DNA of 64,000 nucleotides. Origin: Micromussa lordhowensis (lineage: Eukaryota; Cnidaria; Anthozoa; Scleractinia; Lobophylliidae). The notes below the pieces were generated by a model, which was not told the origin of the DNA, did not search any database, and saw nothing but the letters and a program-made list of their open reading frames with translations. Positions 52,332-62,640 of the stretch are shown one piece after another; the first letter of the stretch is position 1, and the number at the start of each line of letters is the position of its first letter. The stretch is taken from assembly GCA_964020085.1 (NCBI GenBank), contig OZ026607.1:640603-704602 (forward strand), given 5' to 3'. The translations under genes were made by a program, and so were the position numbers.

Positions 52332-53145
52332 ACTATGGAACGCCAGGACTGTCTTGTGTTAATTTTCTTTATTATATGCAGTGCAATTCTTATTATATGC
52401 AGTGATTTTTTTTTATTACATGCAGTACTCCGCTCATTATATGTGCTATTTATGATGTTATATGCAATGCTTTTGTCGTTTTACACAGTATGTTTGTTAT
52501 TCAGTGCTGTGGTTTTTCTACCATATGTGGTGCTTATGTCATAATATGTAGTGAATTTTTTCACTGCGCTCACATTTTGTCGTTATATAAGCAGTGTTTT
52601 GTCATAAACGATATAACCTCGTGAACATTTCGCTTTATTTGCTGTCCTTTCTTCGTTATATGTTATGGTCTACCCACAATGCAAAGCATGCGTGTGGGAC
52701 CCAAGCTCCTCGCAGCCTGGCGCAGCCATTTTGGTTTGTTTTCGCGGGAAAGTTGAAAGCAAAATGGAGTGCATTCTCAAACGACTTACAAATTAGGTCA
52801 TTTAACTGAAGTCTTCCAAAGGGAAAAAAATCACACCAGATATAGTTTCACATTTATCCGTGCATGAAATGAATCAATTAGGTGTAAAGAACAGGGGAGA
52901 CATGATGAACTTACGAATGGAATGCTCGACGTATGGAAACCAGAGAGAAGTTTTGGGATGCGGAGTGCACCACATATGGTAGAAAAACCACAGCATATAA
53001 CGACAAAAGCACCGCATATAACATCATAAATAGCACATATAAAGAGAGGAGTACTGCATCTAATAAAAAAAGCACTGCATATAATGAGAATTGCACTGCA
53101 TGTAATAAAGCAAATTGACATAAGACAGTCCTGGCGTTCCATAGT
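52332..53145. mobile_element. 814-bp foldback element with tandem-repeat arms
   Basis: The left arm 52332-52533 and the right arm 52966-53145 are inverted copies, over 90% identical by eye. The shared terminus is ACTATGGAACGCCAGGACTG. A TA lies just outside TGGAAC at both ends, as for a TA-inserting transposon. Each arm consists of a degenerate ~21-bp unit close to TTATATGCAGTGCTTTTNT, repeated about eight or nine times. The left arm has exactly 21 bases more than the right, one unit, so repeat number has changed since the arms were copied. Related units continue into the loop to about 52600. There is no transposase. All longer frames here (52272-52544, 52831-53142, 52911-53228, 52933-53118) come from the repeat. 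It ends about 410 bases before the EIF3K start codon. Confidence 0.85.
52724..52751 (+). promoter_or_regulatory. promoter-like motifs inside the foldback loop
   Basis: AGCCATTTTGG (YY1-like) is followed by TTTTCGCGGGAAA (E2F-like), in the only GC-richer part of the element. An ATG opens a short frame of ten codons about 20 bases downstream. This may be a captured host promoter or part of the element; motif matches alone are weak evidence. Confidence 0.25.
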
Positions 53146-53555
53146 ATCATGTTCGCATCACCACGCGCCGTCGTTGTCAGCGTTGGTGTACGTACGACTG
53201 ATCGTCGAACGACTCGCTTTCTCTCCACCTTATGGCGCTTATCCTTATATCGTTATCCTTTATCTCAGTGTTTACCTGTATTCCTAAAATAACAGTGAAG
53301 ACCAGGTCCACTAGCAAAACTCCGAGTGAGAATGTCTGGTATATCGTATGCCTTTACCGGCCACGTCGCTTCCAGCTCCAGTTCGTACTCAACGACCTCA
53401 AGAAACCATCAGCGAGTAAATATGCTTCCAAAACCTGGATCTCGCTGCTATCTAAAACCATTTCAAGGACTTCAAACTCGCGCGAGTTGCTCGCAGAGTG
53501 GAAGAGAGGCTGTTTAGAGCCCAGGACTACCGTTCTTTATCTTTCGACATCCAAG
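53146..53555 (+). promoter_or_regulatory. EIF3K promoter region and short 5' UTR
   Basis: This stretch is richer in CpG than its surroundings, with CACGCGCCGTCG near 53162 and a palindromic CTCGCGCGAG near 53478. Just before the start codon a pyrimidine-rich TTCTTTATCTTTCGAC resembles the TCT-type initiators of translation genes, and the start codon itself lies in CCAAGATGGCGG, a YY1-like motif. A very short 5' UTR is inferred. Frames at 53232-53612 and 53326-53517 run through this region but lie out of frame with the real start. Confidence 0.5.
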
Positions 53556-56500
53556 ATGGCGGAAGAAATGCGAGCGAAAGTGGCACAACTTTTGAAAGGA
53601 ATCGACAGGTAAGAAAAACTCGAACGCTCGCTATCCCTTGATTTGCAGAAAAATAAATTAATGTACATTTTTAGGCTGATGCAACAATCTTCTGTTTAGG
53701 AACTCATCTTAGAGGCCTGATCATTTTCTGGATACACGTGGATTAAATCCTTTTAGCTATAGGGGAAAATGTACGCGGCCATTGATGGCAGTCGATAAGC
53801 TTTACAACGACGACAGTCATTCATTTGTTAGCTATAACTGATGCCCTCCCGTTTCCCCTCGATCTTCCATTTATCCACAAATTTATTTTCATGATTAAAA
53901 CACCGACAATGCCTGATCAAAACGCCGAAAATGGCTCCATCAATGCCAAGCCAGCGAAGCCATAACCTCTTACAGTTGGTGTGTGCCATCTAACAACTGT
54001 GATCATTCATCATGTCAGAAATGAAAATAAATAAACTTATATGTAATAACAATAACATAATAATGGCGTATTACAGTTGGAAGTAAAGGATACATCTTAA
54101 AGCTATAAAGGACAGTTACTAGGGACACACATGAGTGTCTGTATTAACTGGGCTCTCAGCATCAACATAACAGTCATTAACAGTCACTTTTTTGTCGATT
54201 CAAAGACTAAAGCAAGAAACAGAACAATGTTGAATGTCTTAACTGTGATTTAGATTCAAACTGAATGAGACATATGCCTATTGAATTGTCAAGTGTCTCG
54301 CACATACATGTACAGGGGTTCAAACAACAGACTGAAAGATTTATAAAGTCATCGAGCATGTCACACTATTATGCTACTCTGTAAGCTTGTGTTTGTAACA
54401 AAATTGCGTTTACCTGTAGAAAGCTTTCATTTAAACACGGAGCGAGCCTATAAATGGAGGCTGAGCGGCTCAGCCCGTTTATCACAAATTGGAATACTCT
54501 GCTTTGATTGGCTTATTCACCCAGGCGTGTCGTACTCCTGCGAAATTTGCATGAAGTAATATTTCAGGCGACCGGACAAGGGAAGGTTTTTTCGTTTGTT
54601 TGCTTTCTTTGTAAAAAGGTCAGCGACAACAAAAAGAATGACATCTACAGAAGAAGAATTTAGACAGGTATCGTACTTCATATACATGCATTTTAACTTC
54701 TTATTTTTGTTGTTTCACTTGTGAAAGCATATCGATTGTTTTCAAGTTGTTTACTCAACGTAAACACCGTGTTTTAGCCAACAAAGTGCAATCCGCTGAC
54801 CTTTTATAAACTCGCTCCGTGTTTAAGAGTACAGTAAGTGGGGTATATTCAGTGCACAGATAATCAGTTTTGATTGAATTAAGCAAGGTTAAGTTTGTAC
54901 GGGTGTGTCACTCAGGTCACAGAAAAGTGTCCATATTGAACGTGTTGATGTAAGAGGAAATGTATGAGCTTACCACTGGGATGAACAAAGCTCTCTGTAA
55001 CAAGAGGGTGTCTGTATTTGAAGTGTGGGTTCATAGATTGGGATTATACTGTTTTATAAATTTCAATCTTAAATTAACAACGTAATTACCTTATTACATT
55101 TTTAGGTACAACCCTGAAAATCTTACAACTCTTGAAAGCTATGTTCATCTACAGGTATGAGTATCTAAACAGCTAGGTAAACCAACTTGCCTTCAACTGA
55201 AGGTGAATGCCAGTAATGCCAGTAGTTCTTAGGCAAAACATAGCATAAAGGTCAACAAAAGATCCTCTTGTATGCAGTCTTTATAAGGTACATCGTGTTT
55301 CAAATTAATTTCGCTTATTGTCTTTGTTAGGTTTATAATAATGCATATGATGTGGATGCAAATCTAGCAGTATTAAAATTGTGAGTATATGATTTCTGTG
55401 GGTGTTTCTAGAATTAAAGTGTTTTGAAGTCTAAGAGAGTAAGGAAAGCTGTGGAAACACGAACCACACACCAACGTTGTTTGGATTTAAGTAATGTTGA
55501 AACCTCAGTGTTGCGTTAGAGTGAAGCGTGGAGACAAGAAATGTAATTCCATCTTTTCTGTGGGTACAAAATCCTGAAGTGTGGCCATTCTTGAAATTAA
55601 AGTTATGGAGCATTATTTTTGGGTGGTTTTGGGTTTTAAAAATTTTGCAAGTGGATATTTGTTTTAGAAACTAAGCACTTATTGCTCAAAGCACCTTTTA
55701 AAATAGGTTGCAAATGCAGTAGCCTGTGAACGCAGACATATTTCTGACAAGCAACAGCCGGAAATGCATCTGCGTTAGTTTGGTGGATGTAATGTGTTCA
55801 GCTGGAAATTTGTCTGTGTTCACAGACAACCTTTTCAAATAACAGGTTAACAAATTGAAATAATTTTTTATCGATGTCAGGTATCAGTTTAACCCTGCAT
55901 ATCACCAAACCACAGTCACCATGCAGATCCTGCTGAAAGCTCTGATGACATTACCAAATGCTGATTTCATCATGTGCAGATGCTTAATTGATGATGCTAA
56001 TGTATCCTTTATTGTCACAGTAGCATTAGAGTCCATGAAAAATTTAGAATTTGGCAAAAGTATGATCACTTGAATGAGTTAGCAAGTGATATGATTGTAT
56101 TTTATTTATATTTATGCTTATTTAATTATAATTTATACAGTTCTGTAACTGAAAAGCCCTTGCAATTGTAATTAAGTATGAGTTTAGTATGAGTGAAGCA
56201 AAAAATAGTAAATGCAAATCACTGTCATAACCTTGACGTTTGAATTTAAGCAACAAGATCCAGCGATATCACGTGTCATTAGACTTGCAGAGCTACTGGA
56301 AACATGTCAGTTTTTGGAGGCCTGGGTAAGAGTTTTATGCAATAATGGCATTAATAAACAAAGTAATTCAATTTGTCTTTCTAGGTGAGGTGAAACTGTT
56401 GTCCCAAGTCAGAATTATGTTGGGCTGTTTTTTTTTCAGAAATACTTAGAGGAAGAGAGTTCTCTTGTGGATGGCATTGTAGGATTTCATGATGCAATAC

Positions 56501-59106
56501 GAAAATGTGAGTATTGTGGTGAAATTAGTGAAATGTGGATTATGAGGCAACTATCATTAAATAGTAAACAAGTCATTCTGTTGTCTTCGTAATGTCATAC
56601 AATTTAGGACATGCTAAAATGCTTATCAGGTAGCTCCAAATTGGAGCCAGTTAGTATGATCTAGTGTTTCATTGATAATATGATAAGACTTTATTGAACA
56701 CTCCCCTGAGGGGCTTTTCGGTGATCAATACATCATGTTTAAAATGAAAGATAATACAAATTAAAATATATATAATATAAGAACAATCTATAAAAGGTAG
56801 AAAATTACCAATCGAAAGTCTATAAATAGCTAAGTGTCCCGTAATACATGCTTAAGTTTACGCTTAAAAACCTCATGATTTTTACTAAGTTTAAGATCTT
56901 TATCTAAGCTGTTCCATAAACTGACAGCTCTGTACTGGAAGGACCGCTGACCGGTGGCTGTTCTAAATAAAGGGATATTTAACTGTTGTGAATTTCGGGT
57001 CACGCGACCGGAAGCTTGGCCTCTGGTAACTAGCTTAGATCTAAGGTAGTCGGGGGCGCAACCTGTCATACATTTAAAAGTAAAAACAGCGTCTCTTAGG
57101 TAAAGTTGCTGTGTTACAGTTAGCCAGCGTAAGTCCCGTAGCACTGGAGTAATGTGATCGAATTTTCTCTTTCCGCTTATTATTCTAGTGGCGAAGTTCT
57201 GTACATGTTGCAACTTACGTAAATTATGAAACACTAGATCATACTAACTGGATTAATAAGTGCAACAACTCACTGCCACAAATAATAGTGTAAAATAGTG
57301 TTCATAATCTGGCAGCCTGATGTACATCACAACTAAGCTAGGTGTAGTCAAAGAACACCACATTATGGAATTCAATGGCTACCAATTACATATTTTGTTA
57401 CATTAAGATTTATAAGCTTATCAGTTGCAAAAAAACCTTGAGAGTTTAAAATTAAGATCAAATCATAGCTTATACTGGATATCCCACCTGGAACAATATC
57501 ACCCAGCATGGGTGCTAGAATTTGTGGCCTACAGCTGGCTAACGGTTCAATAAAGAATAGGAGCTTTCTAAATGGTTCCCAAAGAGCTCCCAATTTTGCA
57601 ATGAGGACGTTTTAGATGGATGTGCTGAAGAATTAGATAATCTTTTTGATCAACTAGAAACCTCTTTATTGACCGATTGCAGTATGACTTGTTAGCTCAC
57701 AACTTGTTTTTCTTTTGCATAGATGCCAGTTATGTCATAGGAATAACTTATCAAACAATAGATAAAACCCTTATATCCGAACTTCTTGGAGGGCTGCAAG
57801 GTATGTTTTATCACTGTCAACAGATCAGCATTTGTCAGTCGTTCAGTTCTGTTCACTGAAGTGTTTGTGTGGAGGCCAGTTTCTATAATTTGTACAATTT
57901 TTGTATTTTCCTGGGGTATGGTTACAAGTTAAAGTTTTCAATTTTTTCCCACAACTATTGTCTATTGGCAGTGCAGTGGCCTGTTTTTCATGTCTGTGCT
58001 TGGCAATCAGGCCTTTGAGTAGTTTTCAAGTTTAGTAATTCATCCAATCTCTTTCATCGCAAGGTCAACCCAGGCCTCGCTTTCATGCAGGGGCACATTT
58101 ACACATTTTACAGAACTTTAAAAATGGCCGTTGTTGAAGTAATATATCAAACACGAGCGACAGTGTTTCATCGGGATATCCAAACACCGAGAAGAGAGTT
58201 GAAAATACGACGCGCAGCGGAGTATTTTTGACGAAATTCGAGGTGTTTGGATAGCCGATGAAACACTGTCTCGAGTGTTTGATATATTTTCTCAATCAAA
58301 GCAAAAAATATAGAGGTAAAATCGTCAAAATCTATGCTAATTAAGACCGGGTATCAAAACCTCCTTCACGGTTGTGATTTTCTTTGTTTTAGCTTGATGA
58401 ATTATTAATGAGTTTGAGAATTGGTTTTCATTGACAGTAGTGAGTAACCAGTGTTCTTGGACTGTTGATTAAACATGCAGGCCAGTTCACGGCTTAGTGT
58501 TCCTTCACCATTGATTACAGATTTCAGGCTGGATGGAGTTGAAAAAGCATAGTTTATTTCAGAGCTATCTGTTAAGTCGTTCTGCTACATGTGGTTCATG
58601 TATAAAATTTTCAGGGGAAGAACTGGATGACTGGATAAAAGTTCAAAACTGGACAATCAAGGAAGATGGAAAAGTGTTCGTTTGCAACCAGGAAGCTCAT
58701 ATCAAGTCCAAGAATATTGCAGAGAAAATTGACTTTGAGAGTAAGTGCTACTTTCCTTAGAAGTGTCTGGCACTCCATTCCTCCTTGATCAATACATTAT
58801 TCAGGAGAGGAAATAAGAAATTATGAGGAAAATCGACAGTTTTGGGATATTGTTTTGATGTGTCGAATTTTCGTTTAAACATTTGACAAACCAGCAACAA
58901 AACTGCAATCTTATGCATGAGGGCTGGGGACGGGTGGGGTTTTACAACCCTGACATCAACCTATATCACTTGTCCAATGATGTCCTTTCACTCGAAGGTT
59001 GCGACTACAAAAGCGGCTTATTAGTGTTTGTATAATCTGGTCTCACAAACCGAGTTTGATGTCGTTATTTTCAGGTGTTGCTGGGATAATTGCCGCAGCC
59101 AAGTAG
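53556..59106 (+). CDS. EIF3K: EIF3K, translation initiation factor 3 subunit K (nine exons)
   Basis: Exons: 53556-53608, 55106-55154, 55331-55380, 55881-56001, 56251-56325, 56440-56506, 57723-57800, 58615-58740 and 59075-59106. All introns are GT-AG and all phases join without a break, giving 651 bases and 216 residues (human EIF3K has 218). The sequence matches the family along its whole length: [15 protein letters not shown] (about 10-24), [15 protein letters not shown] (about 44-58), [22 protein letters not shown] (about 102-116), GITYQTID in the middle and [19 protein letters not shown] at the C terminus. The family fold is a HEAT-like helical N-terminal half and a winged-helix C-terminal half (PCI-type). 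The protein is a peripheral subunit of the cytoplasmic eIF3 complex, pairing with eIF3L, and helps assemble the 43S pre-initiation complex. Start choice: ATG 53556 gives the family N terminus and lies in a YY1-like context. Introns 1, 6 and 7 each contain a mobile-element insertion. Confidence 0.97.
54431..54826. mobile_element. short TIR element flanked by TTAA, in EIF3K intron 1
   Basis: TTAAACACGGAGCGAG at 54431-54446 is inverted as CTCGCTCCGTGTTTAA at 54811-54826; the match extends inward through TATAAA on both sides. TTAA at both extreme ends fits the target duplication of piggyBac-type elements. The 396-bp interior has no transposase; a 62-codon frame in it is not a gene. This would be a MITE. 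Confidence 0.7.
56647..57251 (-). mobile_element. LINE 3' fragment bounded by 26-bp inverted repeats, in EIF3K intron 6
   Basis: The minus-strand frame 57234-56830 (134 codons) matches the C-terminal region that follows the reverse transcriptase in jockey/CR1-like LINEs: [19 protein letters not shown], then [20 protein letters not shown], then [13 protein letters not shown], ending [11 protein letters not shown] 3' UTR of about 140 bases ends in AATAAAGTCTTATCATATTATC-like simple sequence, typical of LINE tails. The catalytic RT core and nuclease are missing, so the copy is 5' truncated and dead. Unusually, the fragment is bounded by a perfect inverted repeat (56647-56672 and 57226-57251) instead of a direct target duplication. 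It is antisense to EIF3K. Confidence 0.85.
58141..58288. mobile_element. 148-bp foldback MITE in EIF3K intron 7
   Basis: Arms 58141-58188 and 58241-58288 are inverted copies with a few differences (for example AATATATCAAACAC at the outer ends and CCAAACACC inside), around a loop rich in CG dinucleotides (GACGCGCAGCGG). A palindromic, non-coding element; family unknown. Confidence 0.8.
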
Positions 59107-59180
59107 AAGTTTCTCGCTGATAACTTATTTCCACATCTAATGTTACTTCTGGTTTCTGTATTTACGGAGTCTGCTGAGAA

Positions 59181-59186
59181 AATAAA
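59181..59186 (+). terminator. EIF3K poly(A) signal
   Basis: AATAAA lies 75 bases after the EIF3K stop codon (59104-59106), a normal distance for a short 3' UTR. Confidence 0.65.
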
Positions 59187-60039
59187 ACCAGTTTACCAGT
59201 GGTTATAGCAGTATCAATTCTAACCGTAAAATGTCCCACAAAAATATTCGTGCTGTGATTCCTGTGGAAGGGGTTTCTTGTAAAACAATGTTACGTCATG
59301 AGAATGTTAGTAAAGTACCGCGTGGTCCGTCTGGGTTAGCAGCCTATCAGAAGCGGAAAATAACTTTCCGATGGCCACAGCCTGACTAGTATTGTATTGT
59401 TTCTGTCATTTCTGACTGTAAAACACGTTTAAATTGCTTGTTTGCTAGTGCTTTGTAGTTGGTTGAAAGCCTTGGGATTTACACAATTTAGTGAGGAAAC
59501 TTATACTAAGCGGGCTAAGAAAACGTTTCGAAATATTATGTGCCGGTAAGAAAGAAACTGAGGCTAATTAGAGGGGTACCCTACGGATTCGTTCCGCAGC
59601 ATTCCGTACTGAAGAGGTTTCACACGAGTTAGAAAGATTATTGGTTGGCCAAACTTCGACACATGTTTGTCTCCTGGGAAACATATTCTTCTGTAATTAT
59701 TATTCTACTCTGGTAAGCGCCGTTAAATTGTCCAATCCAGGCATGCCACTTTTGCCCTGAAGGTGGAATTTGTGATCTTGTGCTTGTTGTTTCGCCGAGC
59801 ACTGCGAAGAAAATGTTTAAACGTGTGAACCATTCTACTGCTTGTTTTATCGTTTGCTTGTATGCCACAGTAAGCTCCCCCTCAGACTGACCCTATAACC
59901 GAAGGCAGGCATGGTTAATTCATTGACAATATCACAGAATTGTGTCCCGTCAACATCCTCTGTTAGATATGCTACCTTCTTCTCGGAGTGCTTTGTTTTC
60001 CGACAGTTGCTTGACTTGAAGGTATTGTTTCTAAATAAA
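59187..60039. other. intergenic, no gene seen
   Basis: Downstream flank of EIF3K. Frames of 76-77 codons on the minus strand (59638-60080) show nothing recognisable. Confidence 0.5.
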
Positions 60040-60186
60040 GGTCGTATTTTATGGGGTGGGGTTGTAAACCCCGGTTCCAACCCTCCTCCTTTATCCGGGC
60101 TTGGGACCGGCTAGATGTTCCCAAGGAACTTCTAGGCGGAGTTAAATACAAGTAAGACAAGTTTAGACAAATACAAGTAAGACAAA
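60040..60186 (+). repeat. SINE-like stretch with a short tandem duplication
   Basis: A small hairpin (GGGGTTGTAAACCCC at about 60056-60071) is followed by CGGTTCCAACCC, close to a Pol III B box, then TATCCGGGCTTGGGACCGGC, a GC-rich run out of character for the region. A 25-bp unit with AAATACAAGTAAGACAA at 60144 and again at 60169 ends the stretch, like the repeated tails of some SINEs. No A box was confirmed, so the class is a guess. Confidence 0.3.
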
Positions 60187-61544
60187 GAATGCGTTTAGTG
60201 AAGGAGTCATGCGTTTCTTTATTAATGTGCTTTAAAGATGATTTCTTGTCTGTACTGCGCAATCTCAGCACCTTAATGTTTACAAACGTTATAACTTCCC
60301 ACTACTCGCTACGAACCACATACCTTATCTTTGAGGCCTTTCAAGTTCTTTTTCCAACAGTTTCATTGATTTTTACAGCTGCGAAGTTGTTTCATGTGAG
60401 AAAGAACGAAGCATAAAGCTTCGACCGCTTCGCATCCATAATGGCGGTTGTTTTGAAACTTTGAATTTACTCCATGCAAGTGAATAAAAAAAAACGCAAA
60501 CAAACTCTCGAGAGTGCGTAGAACGGACTGGTAATGAGCTTTAAATTGACACAAAATAGCTCGTACCGAGGTAATAACGTAACATGTCGTCGGTTATCTG
60601 TAAAAGAAATTGATGCGAAACGAAAGAAATATTTTGAGGACAACGGATACAAAACCTAGATACCTCTGAGAATATGAATGTTGTAAAATAGGTTTGAAGT
60701 TACAATTAATTTCGTACAAAAAGGACAGGATTCAGAATTTTATCACATAATTGGATACAAATTGGGTGGCACCAATCTAGTATGTAGAAAATCCAAAGAA
60801 ACGGATGCACACTTGATCATGGCATTATGGCTTTGGTTTTCGATCGAGACAATGTGTTTCCGATTAATACGCACAAAAAGAAGGAATTTTAGATGCAACT
60901 TTTCCGCTGGGGACCAGCGATTGGCGAATACAAACCCTGGTGAAGAAAAAAGAAGAAAAAGGATCATAGAACAAAAGCAGAAATAAAAGAAAGCCCGAAA
61001 AAGACATCTAAGTAATGATATACTGCTGATCAAAACAACCGGAGGAAAAAAGTTAAAGGTGTCCGTAATAATCCAAAGGAAATTATTGAAACAAAAACTT
61101 TCCGAAACTCACGGGGCTTGTCAAGTCTATATGCGTTCATCAAGAAGGAATAGTTAAACCTTGACTGCTTCTTTTTAAATAAAAAGTCGAGACTACGGCT
61201 TGACAGATCCAGAAGCTCCACCATTTTGTTTATGGACTGAAATGTTTGGTTACGTTTGTGTTTTCCCGGAGCCTAAGTTGTCTCTTTGGAGATTAAGTGT
61301 CACATTAGGCCTCGTCACATCACCAAAACTAAAGGCTCTGGCCTCGAGAGTGCTTTCCTTTCCTTCATCTTACCGTATGATTGAACACGATAACGGGGGA
61401 ATTCCAACACTTTCTGGTTTCAAGTTCTTTAGATAGCGTTATTTTTCGTCGCTTTAGAGAATTGTTAGTGTTGAGGAATCAATTCCCAGACTCAAGTTTA
61501 TAAAATACGTGAAGCCAGGGCTTGCTACCTTAATGGAAGTACTG
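60187..61544. other. intergenic, no gene seen
   Basis: No supported gene. CATAATGGCGG near 60437 resembles a YY1-type start context, but the ATG opens only a seven-codon frame. Frames at 60743-61033 (minus) and 61200-61436 (plus) have no known domain or splice partners. Confidence 0.45.
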
Positions 61545-61668
61545 AAAACAAACGCAGAGAAAACAACAACAAAAAATGCAGAAAAAAAAATCAGTAAAAA
61601 ATAAACTGGTTAAAAAATAATAAAAAACATAAACAGAAGAAATAAAAAGTTAAAAAAAATCAATTTTG
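61545..61668 (+). repeat. A-rich low-complexity tract
   Basis: About 120 bases that are mostly A, with runs of up to nine A separated by short interruptions. Possibly the decayed tail of a retroelement; nothing upstream could be tied to it. Confidence 0.7.
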
Positions 61669-61717
61669 ACAAACACTTCAAGTCCACGAGAAAAGAAAAT
61701 CTGTGTTTTCAGACTTA

Positions 61718-62099
61718 GACCTATTCCAAACATCGTGCTACTGCAGTGCCGAACGTAACTTTAAGCACGGCAGTAGCAAAACGTTTGAAACCACTCAGTT
61801 CGGCGGGCAGGCTGAATTAAGTTCGGCACGACTACTTAGCAGGGCAGGCCTTGCCGTGCAGCACGGTAGTAGCGCGACTTCACTTCAAACGGCGTGCTCT
61901 TGCCTTGCCGAACTGCGCTCATAGCGTGTTACATCAGCTGCCGTTGCTTTCTAGCATTTCAAATGGTCTTCGCCAAAGCAAACCTCTTCCGGATCTTCGG
62001 CGCGACTGAATGAAATCACTGTAGTTCTTTTGTCATGCCACTGCCGGGCTAAATTCATTTAAGGTCGGCACAGCAGTAACACGACGTTTAGACTAGGCC
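61718..62099. mobile_element. TIR element with nested inverted motif copies
   Basis: The left end (61718-61760, containing CGTGCTACTGCAGTGCCGAA) matches the reverse complement of the right end (62056-62099, containing TCGGCACAGCAGTAACACG) over about 40 bases. Inside, further copies of the motif GCACGGCAGTAGC occur at about 61765-61777 and 61861-61876 (as AGCACGGTAGTAGCGC), so the element is built from several inverted copies of its own end. No transposase; a 73-codon frame (61703-61924) is a by-product. Confidence 0.65.
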
Positions 62100-62640
62100 T
62101 TACTACCTTCTATACTTACCCAATCACTCCCGATTGTCTACATGACGAGTTCAATCGGCAAGTAGAAAAAGGGCGTGGTTATTACAAATCAGCGCTTTAA
62201 GAATATTGTCATCTCCAAACTTCACTCTACAAAATGAAGTCCAAGGTGAAATGCAAGAGGACATTCGACTCACGGCAGGGTTGCTCCCCCAATTGGTGAA
62301 TGGAGCCCCCGATTATTTTTATCGAAGTTCGCAGTTGTATGTGATTCTCTCTAAGCAAAAGATTAATTAAGTTTAATGGAAGTTTCTTCGAGGTTACTTG
62401 ACTAAGGAAAGACAACTTTGTCATCACAATTTTAGGGCCTAGAATTTTCTCATTGGAATACCGGGTGTCCGGTGCTGTCAAACAAGAGCACGAGTGAGTG
62501 GAACACGCGCGCAACGAGAGCTTTTTTAAAAGGTCTTAAAGACCAGAGCACGAACAGGGTTCTCTCTCCTTTTGACCAGGAGAGACTTAAGATTTTGTTG
62601 ACGTATCTGCAGCAATTTTTTCCCGAGATTGGGGCAAGTT
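62100..62640. other. no gene recognised; possibly 5' part of the next retroelement fragment
   Basis: A + frame of 70 codons (62472-62684) leads into the Penelope-like endonuclease fragment. Its sequence (FDQERLKILLTYLQQFFPEI) is not something I can place, so it is left as uncertain. Confidence 0.35.

Noticed and set aside
52831..53228. Overlapping ORFs of about 100 codons on both strands
   Set aside because: They are translations of the tandem-repeat arm of the foldback element, as shown by the inverted copy at 52332-52533.
53232..53612. 126-codon ORF overlapping the first EIF3K exon
   Set aside because: It runs out of frame with the EIF3K start, which has full-length family similarity and spliced continuity.
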